A stretch of DNA of 64,000 nt from Marinobacter similis (GCF_000830985.1 NZ_CP007151.1:3906001-3970000), one strand, 5' to 3'; positions 23,077 to 32,496 are shown, counted from the stretch's first letter. A program made the numbers and translations. The notes: generated by a model from the sequence alone, not told the origin.

Positions 23077-23451
23077 ATGGCAACGATTAATCAGTTGGTG
23101 CGTAAGCCTCGTAAGCGCAAGGTAGCCAAGAGCGATGTTCCTGCTCTTCAGGCCTGTCCTCAGCGCCGTGGTGTATGCACTCGTGTATACACCACAACGC
23201 CGAAGAAGCCGAACTCAGCACTGCGTAAAGTGTGCCGTGTTCGTCTGACTAACGGCTTCGAGGTTTCGTCATACATTGGTGGTGAAGGTCACAACCTTCA
23301 GGAGCACAGTGTTGTGCTGATCCGTGGCGGTCGAGTAAAAGACCTTCCGGGTGTGCGCTATCACACTGTTCGCGGTACTTTGGATACCCAGGGTGTTCAG
23401 AACCGTAAGCAGGGCCGCTCCAAGTACGGTGCAAAACGACCCAAGTCCTAA
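23077..23451 (+). CDS. rpsL: 30S ribosomal protein S12
   Basis: 124-residue decoding-centre protein. It begins MATINQLVRKPRKRK and contains TTPKKPNSALRKVCRVRL with the wild-type lysine at the streptomycin position (Lys43) and GRVKDLPGVRYH (Lys88 region). The start at 23077 is chosen over the upstream in-frame codon at 23050 by homology. Confidence 0.97.
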   Translation: MATINQLVRKPRKRKVAKSDVPALQACPQRRGVCTRVYTTTPKKPNSALRKVCRVRLTNGFEVSSYIGGEGHNLQEHSVVLIRGGRVKDLPGVRYHTVRGTLDTQGVQNRKQGRSKYGAKRPKS

Positions 23452-23562
23452 TGTCCCAGACGGGTGTCTTTTATCGTTGCTTGTCAGAACGGTAAGAGTA
23501 AGGCTGAGTAGCAGGTGCTATCTCAGGGGTTCCTGAAGACCTTTAAATAGAAGGGCTTATCG

Positions 23563-24033
23563 ATGCCTAGAAGAAGAGTTGCAGCAAAACGGGAAATTAT
23601 CCCGGATCCGAAGTTCGGCAGTTCACGGCTTGCCAAGTTCATCAACCACGTGATGGAAAGCGGCAAGAAATCCGTAGCGGAGCGCATTGTTTATGGCGCG
23701 CTCGACATCGTTGCCGACAAGTCTAAAGAAGAGCCGATCGACATGTTCGAGAAGGCCCTGGAAAACATCCAGCCGATGGTCGAAGTTAAGTCCCGTCGTG
23801 TGGGTGGTGCTACTTACCAGGTGCCTGTAGAAGTACGGCCTTCCCGTCAGAACGCGCTGGCTATGCGCTGGCTCGTAGAATACTCGCGGAAGCGCGGTGA
23901 GAAGTCCATGGCGCAACGTCTGGCCGGTGAAATTCTGGACGCCGCTGACAGCAAAGGTTCTGCGGTTAAGAAGCGCGAAGACGTTCATCGCATGGCAGAA
24001 GCCAACAAGGCGTTCTCTCACTTCCGTTTCTAA
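23563..24033 (+). CDS. rpsG: 30S ribosomal protein S7
   Basis: 156-residue primary 16S-binding protein that nucleates the head of the 30S subunit. It begins MPRRRVAAKREIIPDPKFGS and ends AEANKAFSHFRF, both diagnostic. Second gene of the rpsL-rpsG-fusA-tuf operon. Confidence 0.97.
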   Translation: MPRRRVAAKREIIPDPKFGSSRLAKFINHVMESGKKSVAERIVYGALDIVADKSKEEPIDMFEKALENIQPMVEVKSRRVGGATYQVPVEVRPSRQNALAMRWLVEYSRKRGEKSMAQRLAGEILDAADSKGSAVKKREDVHRMAEANKAFSHFRF

Positions 24034-24051
24034 ACAGCCGAGGTTAATACA

Positions 24052-26157
24052 GTGGCACGCAAGACTCCTATCAAGCGTTACAGAAACATTGGTATTTGTG
24101 CGCACGTTGATGCGGGCAAAACCACAACCACCGAGCGGGTCCTGTTCTACACAGGTATTTCCCACAAAATCGGTGAAGTTCATGATGGTGCGGCTACCAT
24201 GGACTGGATGGAGCAGGAGCAGGAGCGTGGTATCACCATTACCTCTGCTGCGACGACCTGTTTCTGGCAGGGCATGGACAAGCAGTATCCTGAGCACCGG
24301 ATCAACATCATCGACACCCCGGGGCACGTTGACTTTACCATCGAGGTAGAGCGTTCTCTGCGTGTTCTGGATGGTGCGGTTGTCGTATTCTGTGGTTCTT
24401 CTGGTGTAGAGCCGCAGTCCGAGACTGTATGGCGTCAGGCCAACAAGTATGAAGTTCCCCGCATGGTGTTCGTCAACAAGATGGACCGTGCCGGCGCTAA
24501 CTTCCTGCGCGTAGTTGACCAGATCAAAAACCGTCTGGGCGCGAACTGTGTTCCCATTCAGCTGCCGATCGGTGCCGAAGATAACTTCGCAGGCATCGTC
24601 GACCTGATCCGGAACAAGGCGATCTACTGGAACGAAGACGATGCCGGTGCTACCTACGACCAGCGCGACGTTCCGGCAGAAATGGTTGAAGAAGTCGCCA
24701 TGTACCGCGAGCAGATGGTTGAGGCGGCTGCCGAAGCCAACGAAGAGCTGATGGAGCGTTACCTGGACGAAGGTGACCTGAGCATCGAGGACATCAAGAA
24801 AGGTCTGCGTATGCGTACGCTGGCTAACGAGATTGTCCTGGCTACCTGCGGTTCTGCGTTCAAGAACAAGGGTGTACAGGCAGTTTTGGACTCCGTTATC
24901 GAGTTCCTGCCGGCACCGGACGAAGTTAAGGCAATCCGCGGTGAAGTCGACGAGGACGGAACCGAAGAGACGCGTCAGGCTGATGACGATGCTCCGTTCG
25001 CGGCGCTGGCGTTCAAGATCGCCACCGACCCGTTCGTAGGTACGCTGACCTTCTTCCGTGTTTACTCCGGTAAGCTGGAAAGCGGCAACGCGGTCTACAA
25101 CTCTGTGAAGGGTAAGAAAGAGCGTGTTGGTCGTATGGTTCAGATGCACTCCAAAGATCGTCAAGAGATCAAGGAAGTGCTGGCTGGCGATATCGCTGCT
25201 GCCATCGGCCTGAAGAGCGTTACCACCGGTGATACTCTGTGTGACGAGAATAACAAGATTATTCTTGAGCGCATGGAATTTCCGGAGCCGGTTATCTCTG
25301 TTGCCGTTGAACCGAAGTCCAAGGCCGATCAGGAGAAGATGGGTGTTGCACTGGGCAAGCTGGCTCAGGAGGATCCGTCATTCCGGGTCAAGACCGACGA
25401 AGAGTCCGGTCAGACGATCATCTCTGGTATGGGTGAGCTGCACCTGGACATCATCGTTGACCGTATGCGTCGCGAGTTCAAGGTTGAAGCCAACATTGGT
25501 AAGCCGCAGGTAGCTTACCGTGAGCGCATCCGTAAATCAGTGGATGTGGAAGGTAAGTTTGTTCGTCAGTCTGGTGGTCGTGGTCAGTACGGTCACGTCA
25601 AGATCAAGCTTGAGCCGCTGCCGCTGGACGAAGAAGATGGCGAAAACTTTATCTTCGTGAATGAAATCGTTGGTGGTGTTGTTCCTAAGGAATACATCCC
25701 AGCTGTTCAGCAGGGTATTGAAGAGCAGATGCAGAACGGCTGTCTGGCCGGTTATCCGCTGCTGCGCATCAAGGCCACGCTGTACGACGGTTCATACCAC
25801 GATGTCGACTCCAACGAAATGGCGTTCAAAGTCGCCGGTTCCATGGCAATGAAGAAGGGCGCTCTTGAAGCCAACCCTGCGTTGCTTGAGCCGATGATGA
25901 AGGTCGAAGTTGTGAGCCCGGAAGAGTACATGGGTGACGTTGTAGGTGATCTTAACCGTCGCCGCGGCTTGATCCAGGGTATGGATGAGTCACCGGCCGG
26001 TAAAGTTATCCGTGCCGAAGTTCCGTTGTCGGAGATGTTCGGTTACGCCACCGACCTGCGTTCTGCTACGCAAGGCCGGGCGTCTTATGCGATGGAGTTT
26101 GCAGGTTATTCTGAAGCTCCTTCGAACATTGCCGAAGCGATCATTAAACAGGGTTGA
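24052..26157 (+). CDS. fusA: Elongation factor G
   Basis: 701-residue translational GTPase for ribosomal translocation, GTG start. G1 is AHVDAGKTTTTERVL, the switch I region ends RGITITSAA, G3 is DTPGHVDF and G4 is NKMDRAG. Domain IV contains GGRGQYGHVKI. Intact and of normal length; tuf begins 35 bases downstream. Confidence 0.97.
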   Translation: MARKTPIKRYRNIGICAHVDAGKTTTTERVLFYTGISHKIGEVHDGAATMDWMEQEQERGITITSAATTCFWQGMDKQYPEHRINIIDTPGHVDFTIEVERSLRVLDGAVVVFCGSSGVEPQSETVWRQANKYEVPRMVFVNKMDRAGANFLRVVDQIKNRLGANCVPIQLPIGAEDNFAGIVDLIRNKAIYWNEDDAGATYDQRDVPAEMVEEVAMYREQMVEAAAEANEELMERYLDEGDLSIEDIKKGLRMRTLANEIVLATCGSAFKNKGVQAVLDSVIEFLPAPDEVKAIRGEVDEDGTEETRQADDDAPFAALAFKIATDPFVGTLTFFRVYSGKLESGNAVYNSVKGKKERVGRMVQMHSKDRQEIKEVLAGDIAAAIGLKSVTTGDTLCDENNKIILERMEFPEPVISVAVEPKSKADQEKMGVALGKLAQEDPSFRVKTDEESGQTIISGMGELHLDIIVDRMRREFKVEANIGKPQVAYRERIRKSVDVEGKFVRQSGGRGQYGHVKIKLEPLPLDEEDGENFIFVNEIVGGVVPKEYIPAVQQGIEEQMQNGCLAGYPLLRIKATLYDGSYHDVDSNEMAFKVAGSMAMKKGALEANPALLEPMMKVEVVSPEEYMGDVVGDLNRRRGLIQGMDESPAGKVIRAEVPLSEMFGYATDLRSATQGRASYAMEFAGYSEAPSNIAEAIIKQG

Positions 26158-26192
26158 TCCCCAGGACTTAAGAAACAGGAAGAGGTGTAACC

Positions 26193-26225
26193 GTGTCTAA
26201 AGAAAAATTTGACCGTAGTAAACCC
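26193..26225 (+). pseudogene. tuf: Elongation factor Tu, first 11 codons only (cut at a join)
   Basis: Eleven codons encode MSKEKFDRSKP, the invariant EF-Tu N-terminus, in the normal place behind fusA. The next codons should give HVNVGTIGHVDHGKT but instead read into the 3' part of imuB on the opposite strand. The second tuf copy at 59761 stops after exactly the same codon. I read this as an unresolved repeat in the assembly, not as a lost gene. Confidence 0.85.
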
Positions 26226-27382
26226 GGAGGCGCTCCAGGCCCGTTCCGGACGGTGGTCGGCCTGGGGCGAAAGCTGTTGCAGGGCTTGATCGCCAAGCCG
26301 GGCCTGCAGCCGGCTCATCAGGGTGTGCCAGGCTTCGTTCAGATCCTGGGTTTCGCCCAACAGATCCTGGCCGGTGTCGGCTTCCCGGCCCAGAAAGCGT
26401 TTTACGGATAACTGCAGTGAGACCACCGGTGCCCGTAACGGCTGTTGCTCAAACCGCAGGCGCACCAGATTCAGGAACGCATCGGCCCGGTGTTCAGGGC
26501 CGGAGGTTCGGATACGAATACGGGTGGGTTCTTCGTGCCGGTGCCGGAGTACCAGCAACAGGCTGTCGGTTTCCTGCTGGCGCCAGCACAGGTCTTCTTC
26601 CAGTTCTGCCAGGATGCGCTGTAGCGGGAATAGCAGCCCCTGTGACTGTTCTATCTCCTGCACAAAATCCGCCTGCTGCCGGAAGTGGTGCGGCGGTTGC
26701 CAGGGCGCTTGTGGGTCTGGCCGGGTGCCCTGGATTTTCTGAACCCGGGCCAGGGTTTCCGGCGACAGCGGCGCGCCAGCTCGGCTGCGGGCAGGGCAAA
26801 GACTTCTCCCAGGGTGTTCAGCCCCAGCCGCTGCAGGCGGGTGCAGGTGCGGGCATCAAACTCCGCCGCCAACAGCGGCATCTGGTCCAGGGTGCGTTGA
26901 ATGTGGCCCTTATCATCGGTGCATTCACCCTTGCCGGCGTGGGCAATCAGGCGAGCGGCTAGGGGGGTGTGGCCAAGGCCCGGCCAGGCGGTCAGCTGGC
27001 GTTCATCCAGGGCCTGTTCCACGGTTTGCCAAGCTGCGGGCAGGCCGCCATAAAGCCGTTTCAGGCTGCCGATTTCCGCCATCAGGCCATCCGGTGGTAC
27101 CAGCACGATGTGGGCAGCATAGCGGTACAGCCAGCGGGCCTGATCCTCCAGAATCCGGGCTTCCTGTTGCTGGTCTGCACGCACGGTGCCCAGCTCTGGC
27201 ACCAGGCTGAGGGCGGTTTTCAGACGCATGCCCGCATGCACGCCTTGGTCCCGGGCTTCCGGGCAGGCCTGTATTACCTTTTGTCCGGATCCCTCAACAA
27301 TCACCAGCGCGCCCGCTTCTTCGCGGGAGCGGCGAATGTGGTCCAGCAGCAGGTGCGGGAAGTGCAGATACAACCAGAGCAT
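26226..27382 (-). CDS. imuB: ImuB, Y-family polymerase-like mutagenesis protein (frameshifted, 3' end cut)
   Basis: Inactive Y-family polymerase homologue that recruits DnaE2/ImuC to the sliding clamp during SOS mutagenesis. The start MLWLYLHFPHLLLDHI at 27382 is seven bases after imuA. The first frame is good to about 26760 (NTLGEVFALPAAELARR). One missing base there switches to the frame carrying FSPETLARVQKIQG and ILAELEEDLCWRQQETDSLLLVLRH. The coding similarity ends at the tuf join near 26226, so roughly the last 100 residues and the expected dnaE2 are missing. Confidence 0.8.
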
Positions 27383-27389
27383 CGCGATA

Positions 27390-28079
27390 TTACCGGGTAG
27401 AAGCGGGCCAGGGTCCCTGAACCACACGGGGAGCCTCACGGAAGGCCAGGTCAGCCCGGTGCGCCATGGCCAGGGCACAGCGTTGGCCGGGCCAGCTGCC
27501 CCGGCGTTTCACGATGTTGATCTTCAGCTCCTGGTTGTCGCCGGGTTCCAGTTCCAGGCGCAGGGCCGCGGGGGAATTCTGGTCGGCATAGCGGCGCTCG
27601 CGAAAGAGTACACACACGTTGCTGCCGGCTTCCGCCGCCAACTGCAAGCGCCGGATGTCCCGGGACGCCAGCTTGCCGGGCCAGGCCATCACCAGGCCGG
27701 TAACTGGCGATCGCAGGCAGTTTTCTAGCGTCCACAGGAAATCACCGGCCTCGTCGGTGTGGATCATCACTACCTGATCCAGGTTCACGTCTTCCCGGGC
27801 CAGCGCCGGGGCATAGGGCATGTGTGGTGGGTTCAGCCAGAACACGGTCTTACCGCTGTGGGACAGCCGCTGCATCAAGGGCAGCAGCAGGTGCAGTTCG
27901 CCAATGCCGGAGTTATCCAGCAGACACTCGCTCAGCGCCCCCCTGGGCCAGCCGATGCCACCAAGCTGGTTGTCCAGGATCTGGTAGCCGGTAGGTTCCG
28001 CCGGTTGGCTGGTTGGCCGGTGCTGGTGCCCCTGCCAGACACGGGCATCCTGCATCAGCGTGTTCAGAAGTTCGCTCAT
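27390..28079 (-). CDS. imuA: ImuA, SulA-like SOS mutagenesis protein
   Basis: 229-residue RecA-fold relative acting with ImuB and DnaE2. Recognisable features are the N-terminal YQILDNQLGGIGWPRGALSECL, matching the ImuA/SulA segment that replaces Walker A, and the later FWLNPPHMPYAPALAREDVNL. A perfect LexA box lies just upstream, so the operon is damage-inducible. imuB follows directly. Confidence 0.85.
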   Translation of the reverse strand: MSELLNTLMQDARVWQGHQHRPTSQPAEPTGYQILDNQLGGIGWPRGALSECLLDNSGIGELHLLLPLMQRLSHSGKTVFWLNPPHMPYAPALAREDVNLDQVVMIHTDEAGDFLWTLENCLRSPVTGLVMAWPGKLASRDIRRLQLAAEAGSNVCVLFRERRYADQNSPAALRLELEPGDNQELKINIVKRRGSWPGQRCALAMAHRADLAFREAPRVVQGPWPASTR

Positions 28080-28094
28080 GGGAAAAGTCTCAAA

Positions 28095-28114
28095 TACTGT
28101 TTAAATATACAGTA
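28095..28114. promoter_or_regulatory. LexA (SOS) box upstream of imuA
   Basis: TACTGT followed by eight A/T bases and ACAGTA: a perfect match to the E. coli-type LexA operator (CTGT-N8-ACAG), placed 16 bases before the imuA start codon on the leftward strand. Confidence 0.9.
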
Positions 28115-28220
28115 TTCTGAATGAGGGCAGATTTCAAGGTATGGGTGAGAGGAACTGTGGGAGGAGGAATGGGCAATTTGTAAAACTGATTTTCATATAT
28201 CCGATATAGACTTTTTATTT

Positions 28221-28250
28221 TTGCGTCTCGTTAAAACCCCCTTCTATAAT
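28221..28250 (+). promoter_or_regulatory. Putative sigma-70 promoter for the TRAP operon
   Basis: TTGCGT (28221-28226), an 18-base spacer and a consensus TATAAT (28245-28250) lie 76 bases upstream of the dctP start. The remaining sequence from 28115 to 28220 is AT-rich and shows no other recognisable feature. Confidence 0.5.
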
Positions 28251-28326
28251 CGCCTGCTGGTGCTGTAGATTTAAACTCTTACAGCGTAACCAGCTGGATA
28301 TCCATAACCATAAAAAGGAAAACGAC

Positions 28327-29329
28327 ATGTTGAAGCGCCGGATTCTCCTGGCTACCACAGCCGCCACTTTGCTGTTCAGTGCTGCGGCCACCGCCCAATA
28401 CAAAGATGAATACACCGTTTCCACCGTGCTGCCATCCGCCTTTCCCTGGGGGCAAGCTGCCGACAAATGGTTGAGCTGGTGCGGGAGCGCTCAGACGGGC
28501 GCATCAACATGAAGATTTACAGTAACTCCCAGCTGGTGTCCGGGGACCAGACCAAGGAATTTTCAGCCATGCGTTCGGGCCTGATCGACATGGCCGTTGG
28601 CTCCACCATCAACTGGTCGCCCCAGGTGCCGGAGCTGAACCTGTTCTCCCTGCCGTTCCTGATGCCAGATTACGAGGCCATCGATGCCATCACCCAGGGT
28701 GAGGCCGGCGAGACTATTTTCGCAGCGATCAAAAAGCGCGGTGTTACCCCGCTGGCGTGGGGCGAGAACGGCTTTCGTGAGCTGTCCAACTCCAAGCGCA
28801 AGATCACCAGCCTGAAGATGTTGAAGGCCTGAAAATCCGCGTGGTGGGTTCCCCGCTTTTCCAGGATACCTTCACCACACTGGGCGCGAACCCGACGCAA
28901 ATGAGTTGGGCCGATGCCAAGCCTGCGCTGACCACCGGCGCCGTTGATGGCCAGGAGAACCCGATTTCAGTATTCGACGTGGCCCGTATCGATCAGGTGG
29001 GGCAGGAACATCTTACTCTGTGGCATTACATGGCCGACCCGCTGGTATTCGCGGTGAGCAACCGGGTGTGGAGCCAGTTCAAGCCAGAAGACCAGGCTTT
29101 GCTGAAGCAGGCCGCCATTGATGCCGGCCAGTGGGAAATTGAAAAATCCCGTGGCGAACTGGAAGCAACTCTGGCCGCCATCAAAGAGCGTGGTGTTCAG
29201 GTGGTTGAGCTGACGCCGGAGCAGCACGCCGCTTTTGTTGAGGCGACCCGCTCCGTGTACGACAAGTGGACCGACCGTATCGGTGAGGAACTGGTTGAGC
29301 AGGCCCAGGAAGCCGTGGCTAACCGCTAA
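28327..29329 (+). CDS. dctP: TRAP transporter solute-binding protein DctP, two frameshifts
   Basis: Periplasmic substrate-binding subunit of a tripartite ATP-independent transporter. It has a signal peptide (MLKRRILLATTAATLLFSAAATA), a central FSLPFLMPDYEAIDAITQGEAG and the C-terminal family part DGQENPISVF. One missing A in AAA near 28465 (restoring ADKMVELVRERSDGRI) and one missing base near 28811 (restoring EDVEGLKIRVVGSPLF) give 334 residues. The substrate is probably a carboxylic acid; it cannot be specified. Confidence 0.85.
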
Positions 29330-29412
29330 TCCCTTACCCTTACTAACCCCCAGGCACTGTCTGTTAAAGCACCCGTCGGCTGACGGGTGCTGCTATTCAA
29401 TCCGGAGTTTTC

Positions 29413-29906
29413 ATGTCTGCTCGCCCCCGAAGTTCAGGCCTGATGCCTGGCTGGCCGCCCTGGCTTTGACTGGAATTTGTGTCATCAGTTTGGGCAACGT
29501 CATTGTCCGCTACACGACCGATGCCTCGTTTGCCTTCACCGAAGAGTATTCCGTGTTCCTGCTGGTGGTGCTGACCTTTGCCGGTGCTGCGGTTGCCGCC
29601 CGCCACAACCAGCACATTCGTATCGAGCTGATCGAAGACTTTCTGCCACCGCCCTTCAAGAAGGCCGTGTATGTGCTGCAATGGCTGGCCGGGGTCACCG
29701 TGATGGGCATCACCGTGTGGTACGGCAGCAAGTTTGCGCTGGAGGAGTACCAGTGGGAGTCGCTGTCGCCGGGGCTGGGATTGCCGAACTGGATCTACGT
29801 GATCTGGCTGCCGGTGTTGTCGCTGGCCATCATCATCCGGATGACCCAGAACCTCATTGATCGCTTGCGCGGCAAGGTTGATCCGGAGGTTATCCATGAG
29901 TCCTGA
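29413..29906 (+). CDS. dctQ: TRAP transporter small permease DctQ, early frameshift
   Basis: Four-helix small membrane subunit. The conserved frame contains LAALALTGICVISLGNVIVRYTTDASFAFTEEYSVFLLV and the basic loop RHNQHIRIELI. The ATG at 29413, preceded by CCGGAG, is in another frame until one C is restored in the CCCCC run near 29425, giving MSARPPKFRPDAW and about 164 residues. The 3' end overlaps dctM by 11 bases. Confidence 0.83.
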
Positions 29907-31200
29907 CCTGCTGCTGATCGGCAGTTTTCTACTGGCGCTGTTACTCGGTGTGCCGGTTGCGATCGCCCTTGGCCTGGGCGGCGTGGTGGGCATTCTGGCC
30001 GGTCTGTCACCGGACATGCTGGCAACGCTGGGCACCAACACCTATAACAGCGTGGCTAAATACCCGTTGATCGCCATTCCGTTGTTTATCCTCACCGGGC
30101 TGATCTTCGAGCGGGCCGGGGTGGCAGCCAGCCTGGTGCGCTTTGCCCAGGCCATTATCGGCCCCCGCCATGGTGGGTTGACCGTGGTCGCCGTGCTGGT
30201 CTGCCTGATCATGGGTGGCATGAGCGGTTCCGGGCCCGCAGACGCGGCGGCCGTGGCCATGGTGATGCTGCCGAGCATGCGCAAGGCCGGCTACCCGCAG
30301 CCGTTTTCCGCGACACTGATTGCGGCGTCTTCTTCGACCGCCATACTGATTCCGCCCTCCATTGCGCTGATTCTCTATTCGATCGTGGTGCCGGGTGTGG
30401 ACCTTCGTGCGCTGTTTGCCGCGGGCGTCTTCCCGGGGATTCTGGCCGGGTTGTCTCTGCTGGTGCCGGCCCTGTTTCTGGCCCGCAAGTACCGCTGGGA
30501 AGACCCGAAAGATTCCGAACGACCACCGTTCTGGCCCAGCTTCAAGGCGGCGTTGCCGGCGCTGTTTGCCCCGGTGATCATTCTGGGTGGGCTGCGCTCC
30601 GGATTGTTCACTCCCACCGAGGCCGCCGTGGTGGCGGTGACTTACGGGGTGATCGTGGGCTGCCTGGTGTATCGAAACCTGAGCATCCGAAACCTGTTTG
30701 ACTTGATCACCGATGCCGCCGTGACCTCCGGCGTGGTCATGCTGATCATCGCATTGGCCGGGATCTTCGCCTGGGCCGGCACCACTCTGGGTACCTTTCA
30801 GCATCTGGCTGATGCCTTGCTGTCGCTGTCCGATAACGGCTGGGTGCTGTTGGGGCTAGTGATGGTGCTGGTATTGATCGCGGGCATGCTGCTGGATGCG
30901 GTATCGATCTACCTCATCCTGATTCCCATTGTGCTGCCACTGATGAACCACTTTGGCTGGAACCCGGTGTGGTTTGGCATCCTGCTGGCCATGAACATTG
31001 CCATCGGCCAGTTCACCCCGCCCGTGGCCGTGAACCTGATGGTGACCACCCGCATCGCCAATATCCGGCTGGAACACACCATTGGCTGGGCCCTGGTGTT
31101 CATTGCTGCCATGGGCGTTAGCTTACTGCTGGTGATGCTGTTGCCAGGGATTGCCCTGTGGCTACCGGACAAGCTCGGGTTTGTGGTGGGGCAGTGGTAG
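29896..31200 (+). CDS. dctM: TRAP transporter large permease DctM
   Basis: Large membrane subunit of 434 residues with about 11-12 hydrophobic helices. Family motifs include LFILTGLIFERAG, GGMSGSGPADAAAVAMVMLPSM and TPTEAAVVAVTYG. The ATG at 29896 overlaps the dctQ stop, giving coupled translation, and is preferred over the in-frame codon at 29857. It completes a dctPQM set for sodium-driven uptake. Confidence 0.92.
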   Translation: MSPDLLLIGSFLLALLLGVPVAIALGLGGVVGILAGLSPDMLATLGTNTYNSVAKYPLIAIPLFILTGLIFERAGVAASLVRFAQAIIGPRHGGLTVVAVLVCLIMGGMSGSGPADAAAVAMVMLPSMRKAGYPQPFSATLIAASSSTAILIPPSIALILYSIVVPGVDLRALFAAGVFPGILAGLSLLVPALFLARKYRWEDPKDSERPPFWPSFKAALPALFAPVIILGGLRSGLFTPTEAAVVAVTYGVIVGCLVYRNLSIRNLFDLITDAAVTSGVVMLIIALAGIFAWAGTTLGTFQHLADALLSLSDNGWVLLGLVMVLVLIAGMLLDAVSIYLILIPIVLPLMNHFGWNPVWFGILLAMNIAIGQFTPPVAVNLMVTTRIANIRLEHTIGWALVFIAAMGVSLLLVMLLPGIALWLPDKLGFVVGQW

Positions 31201-31299
31201 GCCTGATGAGGTGAAAGCGAAGTCGTGCCAGGGTGGGCTTGATAATGCGGGCCTTGGCACCCACGCTAGTAACACAGTCATCAACCAGGGAGGTTGGCC

Positions 31300-31647
31300 A
31301 TGAGCGAGTTGACCCAACAACACTGCGAAGCCTGCAATAAAAACGCACCCAAGGTGACCAGCGATGAGAAGCAAACGCTGCATAAGGACATCCCGGACTG
31401 GAAAATCGTAGAGACCGACGGGGAAGAGCAGCTGCACAAGGTGTTCAAGCTCAAGAACTTCGCCCAGGCCCAGGCCTTCACCAACAAAGTGGGCGACCTG
31501 GCCGAAGCGGAAGACCATCACCCCGCCATACTGCTGGAATACGGCAAGGTGACCGTGAGCTGGTGGACCCACGCCATTGGCGGCCTGCATCGCAATGACT
31601 TCATCATGGCGGCGAAGACTGACGCGGCTTTCAACGCCATGCAATAA
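31300..31647 (+). CDS. phhB: 4a-hydroxytetrahydrobiopterin dehydratase (PCD/DCoH)
   Basis: 115-residue pterin-4a-carbinolamine dehydratase that recycles the cofactor of phenylalanine hydroxylase. The catalytic signature EAEDHHPAILLEYGKVTVSWWTH is complete. The ATG at 31300 has GGGAGG ahead of it; the in-frame TTG at 31294 is less likely. No phhA is present in the window. Confidence 0.92.
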   Translation: MSELTQQHCEACNKNAPKVTSDEKQTLHKDIPDWKIVETDGEEQLHKVFKLKNFAQAQAFTNKVGDLAEAEDHHPAILLEYGKVTVSWWTHAIGGLHRNDFIMAAKTDAAFNAMQ

Positions 31648-31716
31648 TCTGCCGTGGCGGAGCTGAGTCTCCGCCACCGTTACGAGGTAATCAGTCTTCG
31701 TTCGTCAGCTCAATGC

Positions 31717-31801
31717 TTACTAAACCGCTTAAAGTCGTTCCCGGTCTGACGACCGTCCACTTGACGTCCTTGTCAGGGCGCCGCTTAGCTTCGCGTTAAA
31801 T
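31717..31801. repeat. attC-like recombination site 1
   Basis: About 85 bases bounded on the right by a perfect core GTTAAAT (GTTRRRY) and on the left by an imperfect ACTAAAC. The right arm CCGCTTAGCTTCGCGTTA resembles the right arms of the two sites at 32425 and 33073. It touches the ccdB stop codon, as attC sites do at cassette ends. Confidence 0.5.
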
Positions 31802-32113
31802 GCCGGTGATCGCGAGGTCCAGAGCTCCAATAATCTGGTCTCTGAAATGGGAGAGGGAGCCAATGGGGCTTTTGAGGTGTTTTTCGGGCACGGAGGAAAT
31901 TTGCGGAGTTAACAGCAACAGCTCTTGATCGGCAAAGCTGATTTCTGGAGTGAGCCCTTGCATGGCGTCACCACCGAAGGCAGAGCGTTTGCCCAAAGGG
32001 ATAACAATGCGAGTTGCCAAATCGCTCAGGAGGCTGCTCTGAATATCTACCAGGTAAGGGTAGTGAGCCTTGCTGGTTTTGCTCGGGTTGGGGTACACAT
32101 CGAACTGTGCCAT
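31796..32113 (-). CDS. ccdB: CcdB-family toxin
   Basis: Gyrase-targeting toxin homologue of 105 residues. The start MAQFDVYPNPSK at 32113 overlaps the antitoxin stop by one base (TGATG). Family features are YPYLVDIQSSLLSDLATRIVIPL and the C-terminal DQIIGALDLAITGI. The last three residues are TGI, where the F-plasmid toxin has WGI, whose Trp contacts gyrase; activity may therefore differ. Confidence 0.85.
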   Translation of the reverse strand: MAQFDVYPNPSKTSKAHYPYLVDIQSSLLSDLATRIVIPLGKRSAFGGDAMQGLTPEISFADQELLLLTPQISSVPEKHLKSPIGSLSHFRDQIIGALDLAITGI

Positions 32114-32358
32114 CAGAACTCCCTGAATTCGTCGCCGAAGCATCCATGTTGTTCGACGAAATCGTTGTAACTTTCTATCGCAGCGCGATTTTCTTCAACC
32201 CATTGTGCGGCTTCGCGTTTCGAAAGCTCTTCTTTCAGAGCTCGTTCCAGGGTGGCAGACAAATTAATGTTCAGTTCTCGGGTTTTACGCAGCAGATCGC
32301 TATTGATTGAGAGGTTCGCTGCTTTTTTGGGGGCGGCTGAATTATAGAGTTCGGCCAT
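32113..32358 (-). CDS. ccdA: CcdA-family antitoxin
   Basis: 81-residue antitoxin. The N-terminal ribbon-helix-helix DNA-binding part begins near KAANLSINSDLLRKTRELNINLSATLERAL. The acidic C-terminal tail WVEENRAAIESYNDFVEQHG binds the toxin. The start at 32358 has a GGAGG element seven bases upstream; the longer in-frame reading from 32418 covers the operator and is rejected. It lies in a cassette bounded by attC-like sites. Confidence 0.87.
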   Translation of the reverse strand: MAELYNSAAPKKAANLSINSDLLRKTRELNINLSATLERALKEELSKREAAQWVEENRAAIESYNDFVEQHGCFGDEFREF

Positions 32359-32398
32359 GAGGGCCTCCAAGAAGATTAAGAATTCACAGCTTGATCTT

Positions 32399-32418
32399 AT
32401 GCGCATGATTATGCGCAT
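32399..32418. promoter_or_regulatory. Double palindrome, putative CcdA operator
   Basis: Two copies of the 8-base palindrome ATGCGCAT separated by GATT lie 40 bases upstream of ccdA. Repeated palindromes in this place are typical of ribbon-helix-helix antitoxin autoregulation. Confidence 0.5.
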
Positions 32419-32424
32419 GCAAGC

Positions 32425-32496
32425 ATCTAACCAATGGCTGTTGTCGGACGCGCCTGCGCTGGCGCTCCGGTACGCCGCAAAGCTAGGGCGTTATGG
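32425..32496. repeat. attC-like recombination site 2
   Basis: 72 bases from a perfect inverse core ATCTAAC (RYYYAAC) to GTTATGG. It shares with the site at 33073 the blocks TAACCA, GCTGTTG, GGAC, CCGCAAAGCT and GCGTTA-GGG in the same order, and can fold by pairing of its two ends. It separates the two toxin-antitoxin cassettes. Confidence 0.65.

Noticed and set aside
23623..25164. 513-codon leftward frame opposite rpsG and fusA
   Set aside because: It lies wholly across two essential, conserved genes on the other strand; composition-driven shadow.
26193..26663. A hybrid EF-Tu/ImuB-region protein reading through the tuf stub
   Set aside because: The reading after codon 11 is antisense to imuB and has no domain; it is a by-product of the join.
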